A stretch of DNA of 64,000 bases, taken from Solenopsis invicta (lineage: Eukaryota > Arthropoda > Insecta > Hymenoptera > Formicidae). A model generated the notes under the pieces. That model saw nothing but the letters and a program-made list of their open reading frames with translations, made no database searches and had not been told where the DNA came from. The stretch lies in NCBI RefSeq assembly GCF_016802725.1, contig NC_052669.1, positions 15,418,270 through 15,482,269 on the forward strand. The letters are read 5' to 3'. A program made the translations under genes and the position numbers. Positions 58,148-64,000 of the stretch are shown here, piece by piece (positions within the stretch are counted from its first letter, which is position 1; the number at the start of each line of letters is the position of its first letter).

Positions 58148-59302
58148 ATAATTTTACATAAAATGTTATAAAATGTAAACTAGTTAAAAGTATTTTATAA
58201 AAATTGTAGGATGAGAAATCTCAGAACATTTCAGAATTCACACGTATGTAAAGTTCAAAGAGAAGCTGTACACTTTCTAAGTAATTCTAATTATTTCCGA
58301 AAAATGTTCCAATTTGTATAAAGATTACGAGAAAAACTTTTATCAGAGACGTTTTCAGGAAAAATATTAAAAATTCTCATAATTATGAAATCGTTCTGAG
58401 AAGTTATGGCATTTTTCATTTTTTGTTGGAAAAAGATTTAAGAAAGTGTTAGAAAATCTGAAGAATTTCACATAACTTCACATGTAAATATTCTGAAAAA
58501 TTATGTGATTTCTTATATTTTTTTGGAAAAGTGTGAAAAAATATTAGAAAATTTAAAAATTTTTTCATATCTTCTTATAGAATCGTTTTCATCTTATTGT
58601 GATATTATGAAACTTTATATTTTATGTTTTAATGAAAAATGTGAGAACATTTTTACATAAGTTTACACAATTACAAATTGTTGGCATGAGAAATTATAAG
58701 AACTTTCATAGAAAATTATAATAAAAATTTTTCCAGGGAAAGCCGTGCGTACTTTGTTATATTTTCCATTTATTACTTAAATTACTACTTTTATTTATTT
58801 ATCAGGTTGATAAATAAAAGTAATACTTAATAACGTAAATTATTATACTAAATACAATTTATATCTACATAATTTTTATCGTAACTTTTTAATACTTGTA
58901 ATTTTCTCAATTTAAATATTATTTCTAAAGTACTTTAAATTTAAAAAGTTTCAAAAACGATATTGAAATATAATGCAAAACAATGAAAGCTAGAAATAGT
59001 AACGTGAACTTTCACACCACCTTTGAGGTTCCACGCTTGGCGCCTTAGGTTTGTTTATAGTGGACCTTTGTCTGGAATCGTATTATACCACATTTTTTGG
59101 TACATAAAGTTCAAACAGATATATTGAAGTCATATTTCGTAAGAGCACACGCAGATGAAAAGTTACATTTACGTGTGATCGTGCCCAACATGACAACAAT
59201 TTATCATATTTTTAGAGCAAGTGCCCTTCTATCTCTTCACAAAGTTGAGCCCTTTTCAAGATTGCTTTATGTACCCGACGCAAGATCTGTGGACTTATTG
59301 TA

Positions 59303-59749
59303 TATTTTTTCAATAATAAGGTCGATGGCAATGTGTACCGAACATTTCTTGAAGACCAATTTGTCGACTTGATGAGTGAGGTGCCACTGGAATCATGTAT
59401 TGATATGTGGTTCCAGCAGAACAGCCATCCTGCACACACCGCCAAAGAGACAAGAGAGTTATTGAATAGCAAGGTTCAATTCAGCGAAAGTTCGATAATC
59501 ATTGGATCGGTCTTTGCGGTCCTCATAAATGGCCACCGCATTCACCAAGACCTTACACCGCTAGATTTCTTTTTGTGGGGTCATCTTAAACAGCAAGTGT
59601 ATGCACCACGACCCGAAAGCGTTCAAGATCTGAAGGAAAGAATTGTAAATGCTTGCCGTACAATAAGTCCACAGATCTTGCGTCGGGTACATAAAGCAAT
59701 CTTGAAAAGGGCTCAACTTTGTGAAGAGATAGAAGGGCACTTGCTCTAA
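59303..59749 (+). pseudogene. Tc1/mariner-superfamily transposase C-terminal fragment
   Basis: About 138 readable residues: FLEDQF, a DMWFQQNSHPAHTA segment where the usual catalytic QQDG is QQNS, then DLTPLDFFLWGHLKQQVY and a C-terminal helical part ending EGHLL. The PLDFFLWG signature belongs to a common insect IS630/Tc1-mariner-type DDE family. The N-terminal half (HTH, first Asp) is absent, and the second catalytic Asp is Asn, so it is inactive. Confidence 0.8.
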
Positions 59750-60853
59750 AAATATGATAAATTGTTGTCATGTTGGGCACGATCACACGTAAATGTAACT
59801 TTTCATCTGCGTGTGCTCTTACGAAATATGACTTCAATATATCTGTTTGAACTTTATGTACCAAAAAATGTGGTATAATACGATTCCAGACAAAGGTCCA
59901 CTATAAACAAACCTAAGGCGTGGAACCTCAAAGGTGGTGTGAAAGTTCACGTTACTATTTCTAGCTTTCATTGTTTTGCATTATATTTCAATATCGTTTT
60001 TGAAACTTTTTAAATTTAAAGTACTTTAGAAATAATATTTAAATTGAGAAAATTACAAGTATTAAAAAGTTACGATAAAAATTATGTAGATATAAATTGT
60101 ATTTAGTATAATAATTTACATTATTAAGTATTACTTTTATTTATCAACCTGATAAATAAAGAAAAGTAGTAATTTAAGTAATAAATGGAAAATATAACAA
60201 AGTACGCACGGCTTTCCCTGGAAAAATTTTTATTATAATTTTCTATGAAAGTTCTTATAATTTCTCATGCCAACAATTTGTAATTGTGTAAACTTATGTA
60301 AAAATGTTCTCACATTTTTCATTAAAACATAAAATATAAAGCTTTATAATATCACAATAAGATCAGAACGATCCTATAAGAAAATATGAAAAAATTTTAA
60401 GATTTTCTAATATTTTTTCACACTGTTCCAAAAAAATATAATATAAAAAATTACATAATTTTTCAGAATATTTGCATGTAAAGTTATGTGAAATTCTTCA
60501 GATTTTCTAACACTTTCTTAAATCTATTTCCAACAAAAAATAAAAAATGCCATAACTTCTCAGAACGATTCTATAATTATGAGAATTTTTCATATTTTCC
60601 TGAAAACATCCCTGATAAAAGTTTTTCTCGTAATCTTTATACAAATTAGAATATTTTTCGGAAATAATTAGAATTACTTGGTATTAACGCAAATATCATA
60701 GGCTCAAGTACGATCCACGAACAGATCCTACATGAGGAGCCGTCATAAGGAACCAACGCACCAGAGCGCGCGCTCCCTTCACTTCCGCTTACTTTCTCTT
60801 ACTCAGTTCCCGCCTTTGCACGCGCACACGTCTCTTAATTGTATCGCGTTATA

Positions 60854-62138
60854 TTAGGAGTATAAATAAGTTTCCGCCGTTTCACAAAAAATGGCGCCAC
60901 TAGTATGTTATGGTTGAAATTATCTGTTGTAAAACGTTATATCGTAAGGTTGGACATCTGGCAACAACATAACCTTAAAATATTAGCGATTTTGTATCAG
61001 CATCATATATCTTTTTTCGTGCGAAAATGTCGAGTTTTGAGCCGAATAAGCGTCATTTGCGGGAGCTTTTGATTTACTTCTTTAATTTGAAGAAATGTGC
61101 AGCCGAGGCGCATCGATTGCTTGTAGAAGTATATTGTGAGGCTACCTTAGGTGAGAGAAGTTGCCGTGAGTGATTTCACAAGTTTAAGAACGGTGAATTT
61201 GACGTCAAAGACAAAGAACGTAGCGGAAAGCCGAAAGTGTACGAAGACGCGGAATTGGAAACATTATTAGATGAAGATTCGTGCCAAACGCAAGAAGCAC
61301 TTGCACTTACATTAGGAGTGACTCAACCAGCAATTTCACATCGCTTAAAATCATTGGGAATGATTCAAAAACAAGGAAACTGGGTTCCATATGAACTGAA
61401 GCCGAGAAACGTTGAACGCCGATTTTTCACATGTGAAATGCTGCTTGCCAGGCATAAACAAAAGGGTTTTTTACATCGTATAGTCACTGGTGATGAAAAA
61501 TGGATCCACTACGATAACCCAAAGAAGAAGAAATCATGGGGACCACCTGGCCATGCTTCAACATCGACAGCCAAGCCGAACATTCATGGAAAAAAGCTCA
61601 TGTTATGTATTTGGTGGGATCAGCTTGGTGTCGTGTATTACGAGTTGCTCAAACCGAATGAAACCATTACTGGGGCTCTCTACCGAACAATTGATGAGAT
61701 GGAGCCAAGTACTCAAGGAAAAACGTGCCCACTACTACTTCAGACACGACAAAGTTATTCTTCTGCATGGTAATACTCGTCCACATGTTGCGGCGCCGGT
61801 CAAAACCTACCCGGAAACACTCAATTGGGAAGTTTTACCCCATCCGCCGTATTCACCAGACATTGCTCCTTCTGATTACTACCTGTTTCGATCAATGGCG
61901 CATGGCCTGTCTGAGCAACACTTCACATCATATGAAGATACAAAAAATTGGGTCAATTTGTGGGTAGCTTCAAAAGATGAAGCATTCTTCCGACGCGGTA
62001 TCCGTATGCTGCCAGAAAGATGGGAAAAAGTAGTAGCTAGCGATGGACAATACTTTGAATAAAACATTAGGTACCGTTCTTTCACAATAAATGTCCAATT
62101 TTTGATAAAAAACGGCGGAAACTTATTTATACTCCTAA
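60854..62138 (+). mobile_element. mariner element, related to the one at 4.9-11.6 kb
   Basis: TIRs TTAGGAGTATAAATAAGTTT continuing CCGCCGTTT, inverted at both ends, TA on each side. 1285 bp. Confidence 0.95.
61027..62062 (+). pseudogene. mariner transposase, D,D34D type (inactive)
   Basis: Start ATG followed by SSFEPNKRHLRELL. TGA at 61171 replaces the Trp of the REW motif. The frame then continues through ALTLGVTQPAISHRLK (HTH) and VTGDEKWIHYDN (first Asp). A two-base deletion near 61688 shifts it; the second part runs to TAA at 62062. The second catalytic residue is Gly (LLHGNTRPH) in place of Asp; the third (DIAPSDYYLF) is intact. Closely similar to the transposase at 10468-11516. It lacks a TTAGG-type insertion at the REW site. 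Confidence 0.93.
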
Positions 62139-63219
62139 TAGAATAAATATTGTGATTAACCCTAATCTTCCAATGTCTTCTATCGAGCCGTCGGCCTCGT
62201 ATCCTGCATAACTCTAACACTTGAAAAGTGTACATCTTCTCTTTGAACTTTATATACGTGTGAATTCTGAAATGTTCTGAGATTTCTTATCCTACAATTT
62301 TTATAAAATACTTTTAACTATTTTACATTTTATAACATTTTATCTGAAATTATAAAACAAAAAATAATAGAAATCTTAGGATAGTTTACTTTATAACTCA
62401 TTTACTTTATAGTTAACATATTTAAAAATTTTGAGAAAAGACATTCAAAATATATATGAAAAGTAATCCAATTTTCTTGAAAAAATTTGAAAAAAACTAT
62501 AAAATTATACAGATATTCTGAAAAATTATATAAAAAGTAATCTGAGAAAAATTTTTCAGCAGGTACTTGTACAGTGAGCGTCAATAATTCGCTGGGTCAT
62601 AGTAGGTAGCTTGACTTACCGACATTGAGTTGATAACGATAAACGCCCGTGCGCGCGCGTTTATTCGAAAGAGACATAAATAATAAATATTTGGCACGGA
62701 GAATATACGTTACTGATTCTCTTAGTTATCCTCTTCTTTCTTCTTAGTCTAATTTAGGTTAAATATTTTTATTTTTTATGTTAAAATGTCTATATGTTAA
62801 GCTGCATAATAAAATAAATAGCAAAATTAAAATTTAACACACGACTTTGATACTTTGTTTTCAATTTTAAATATTAATTTATTTAGTTTAATGTAATTAT
62901 GTTTTTTTCTATTGGGTATAAACAATAATGTATTCATATAATTACATACGTAAAATTGTTAACGCTGAAATGTACGTAGAATAACCTCTGTTACGTTATG
63001 TTTACATCGCTTGTAGATCTATCCGTATAAATTTGATTCAGTATTATGTTATTTTTGCACAGACAGAGATATACATAACAACAAACGTGAATGAAGAGGT
63101 GGAAAAGGTAAAAAAATAAGTTATTTATTAAAATTAAAAATATATTAGTTCTTTAATATATTTTTATTTTAATTAAATTTTGCGTTCTTGATGAATGTTC
63201 TACCGTTAAATAATTTGGT

Positions 63220-63235
63220 GGTTCTGAAAAGAACC
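63220..63235 (-). terminator. Histone-type 3' stem-loop
   Basis: On the minus strand, GGTTCTTTTCAGAACC: 6-bp stem, 4-nt loop, preceded by CAAA(C) and followed by ACCA, as in replication-dependent histone mRNAs, where SLBP binds and U7 snRNP directs cleavage. A purine-rich CAAGAACGCAAAA about 28 nt downstream could serve as a histone downstream element. Confidence 0.6.
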
Positions 63236-63258
63236 GTTTGAAATAATACTGACACCAG

Positions 63259-63414
63259 CTAATAGTCGGTCCAGTATCCTTCCCGTGCAACCACTTGCTG
63301 CAATCGTCTTTCTACCAAATCGTTTAAATGTGCAAAATATTGAGGCTTATGCCTCAAATTTTCCGAGTTCTTGGCATGTGCAACCAGTTGTTCTTTAGTT
63401 CTCTCATGTCTCAT
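63259..63414 (-). CDS. 51-residue ORF upstream of a histone-type stem-loop
   Basis: ATG at 63414, at the inner edge of the right arm of element A; TAG at 63259. The protein is charged and mostly helical (RTKEQLVAHAKNSENLRHKP, ERRLQQVVAREGYWTDY), with no signal peptide or membrane segment. I do not recognise it and it does not resemble a histone. It could be the C-terminal end of an element A transposase whose upstream part was lost to the inverted-repeat rearrangement. An in-frame TAG lies four codons upstream of the ATG. The main support for expression is the stem-loop 23 nt after its stop. Confidence 0.4.
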   Translation of the reverse strand: MRHERTKEQLVAHAKNSENLRHKPQYFAHLNDLVERRLQQVVAREGYWTDY

Positions 63415-63779
63415 GGATAACTAAGAGAATCAGTAAAATATATTCTTCGTGCCAAATATTTATTATTTATGTCCCTTCCAAATAAACGTACGCGCGGGGG
63501 CGTACATCGTTATCGACTCAGTGTCGGTAAGTCAAGCTACCTACTATAACCCAGCAAATTATTGACGCGCACTGTACGTATCACTTGGCACTGCTCGGGC
63601 GGCGCGCGCGCGTGCCGGCCAAAGCAACTGTCATCTAACGAGGACTTAGCATATTACAAGTTTTGTCGGTATGAATGCTCTCAGGGTAAAACGCTGTAAC
63701 AGTCATTAATAATCACCCTGTGTACAGGCACCCTACATCACTGTCTCTACGTTAAATAATCGAAAAGCCCTTTGGGCAG

Positions 63780-63960
63780 GTTGACGATGCGTGTCCCAAG
63801 GGAGACACATAAAAAAAATTCTTTTACACTATCTGAGTGAAACCGTCGTGTGTCCATTTCAACTTGTGTTCAATTGGAATCGTGCTCAATTGGGACCACC
63901 GTGTGTCCGACTGGTTTTGTGTGCATCTGGGACCCTTCCTTATAAAATGCCCTGCAAGCT
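63780..63960. repeat. Degenerate GTGTGTCCAATTGG-type short units
   Basis: Five diverged 16-19-bp units in a row (for example CGTGCTCAATTGGGACCAC, CGTGTGTCCGACTGG). Part is the inverted match of 40264-40316 (CAGATGC-CACAAAA...TCGGACAC). Not coding. Confidence 0.55.
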
Positions 63961-64000
63961 ATCAAAAGGGTTTTTCATCCCCTAAAAGTTAGTCTTGGCA

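Larger units (their letters stand above)
60681..62218. repeat. Solo-LTR-like insertion of about 250 bp, split by a mariner
   Basis: Flanked by ACTTG on both sides (60676-60680, 62219-62223) within the right arm of palindrome C. The opposite arm shows the empty site. The two parts (60681-60851, 62139-62218) total about 250 bp; the second contains AATAAA just after the mariner. Read on the minus strand it starts with GTTAGAG. LTR identity is tentative. Confidence 0.5.
58148..62352. mobile_element. Element C: large palindrome with about 1.15-kb arms
   Basis: The left arm 58148-59302 is the inverted match of 59659-60680 plus 62224-62352; the right arm is split by a 1.54-kb insertion. The centre (59303-59658) is single copy and codes for part of a transposase. 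The arms include the 3' end of that gene, so the palindrome arose by inverted duplication of a transposon's 3' half. The same protein segment therefore appears on both strands. Confidence 0.88.
49814..62563. mobile_element. Element B: 12.7-kb unit with 190-bp TIRs
   Basis: The ends CCTGCTGAAAAATTTTTCTC are inverted and similar over about 190 bp (49814-50005, 62354-62563). Flanks TACTTACAG (left) and TACTTGTACAG (right) look like a 9-11-bp target duplication within element A. Contents: the satellite and palindrome C. Target length and long TIRs resemble Mutator-like elements, but no such transposase is seen. Confidence 0.65.
62732..63414 (-). other. Centre of element A
   Basis: 683 bp between the inverted arms. 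The minus strand holds the small ORF and stem-loop described separately; the rest (62732-63180) is AT-rich without a gene. Confidence 0.6.
49671..63722. mobile_element. Element A: TA-flanked long-TIR element, split by element B
   Basis: The left end (GAGTGAATATTAATGACTG, about 49671) and the right end (inverted GGGTGATTATTAATGACTG, 63722, then TA) match over about 300 bp. The left arm is in two pieces (49671-49810 and 62564-62731), the right arm is whole (63415-63722). Removing element B leaves about 1.3 kb with a 683-bp centre. Confidence 0.75.

Noticed and set aside
59586..59864. Minus-strand ORF identical in protein to 59097-59372
   Set aside because: It is the mirror of the palindrome arm of element C and reads antisense to the transposase 3' end.

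Overview
The window is eukaryotic, almost certainly an insect, and most likely a hymenopteran such as an ant. That placement is inference. It rests on the TE mix (several mariner lineages, RTE, R1 and I-clade LINEs, Ty3/gypsy and Ty1/copia elements), an AT-rich background and a TTAGG-type (insect telomere motif) insertion in one mariner. I see no bacterial-style operon. The only recognisable host coding sequence is one exon resembling DNA ligase IV (36070-36327, minus). Nearly everything else is transposable elements in various states of decay, many nested inside one another.

Layout. 1-3679: 3' part of a Ty3/gypsy element running off the left edge, with its 3' LTR at 3396-3679. 4587-11996: a three-level nest, in which a long-TIR foldback element is split by a mariner (4902-11589), itself split by a young Ty3/gypsy element (4961-10350, minus) with near-identical LTRs. 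12000-19430: AT-rich sequence with small palindromic elements, a TTAA-flanked piggyBac-like non-autonomous element (12408-13391), a purine-skewed tract and degenerate repeats. 19431-20698: a second mariner lineage, decayed. 21323-26165: a foldback element with AT-repeat arms that contains an RTE-like LINE (21897-25340) with a 16-bp target duplication. 26240-28154: a 5'-truncated R1-like LINE with a 15-bp target duplication, next to another R1-like RT fragment. 29200-30650: GC-rich LTR-like promoter sequence with two tandem-repeat blocks. 31135-31560: copia RNase H remnant.

33011-35819 is a 2.8-kb LTR-like unit (TG...CA, 10-bp inverted ends, 4-bp target duplication). It carries its own TATA box, an intron and a 206-codon ORF whose ATG would be created only by splicing. 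The intron is mostly a 52-bp minisatellite, and each unit looks like a 3' splice acceptor. Two further solo LTRs lie at 38406-38975 and 41049-42132. 42240-49650 is an I-clade LINE broken by a 5'-truncated copia element.

49671-63722 is a set of nested inverted repeats: an outer TA-flanked element (A), a long-TIR element (B) enclosing about 7 kb of a roughly 400-bp AT-rich satellite, and a 1.15-kb-arm palindrome (C) holding a transposase fragment. C is interrupted by a solo-LTR-like sequence that itself holds a mariner. The central part of A has a 51-codon ORF followed 23 nt after its stop by a near-consensus histone-type 3' stem-loop.

The most unusual items are the spliced ORF in the LTR-like unit with its tandem-acceptor intron, the histone-type stem-loop inside a transposon, and two ~142-bp elements that share a core but have unrelated, internally self-complementary arms. 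No coordinated pathway is encoded; the genes here relate through nested transposition.
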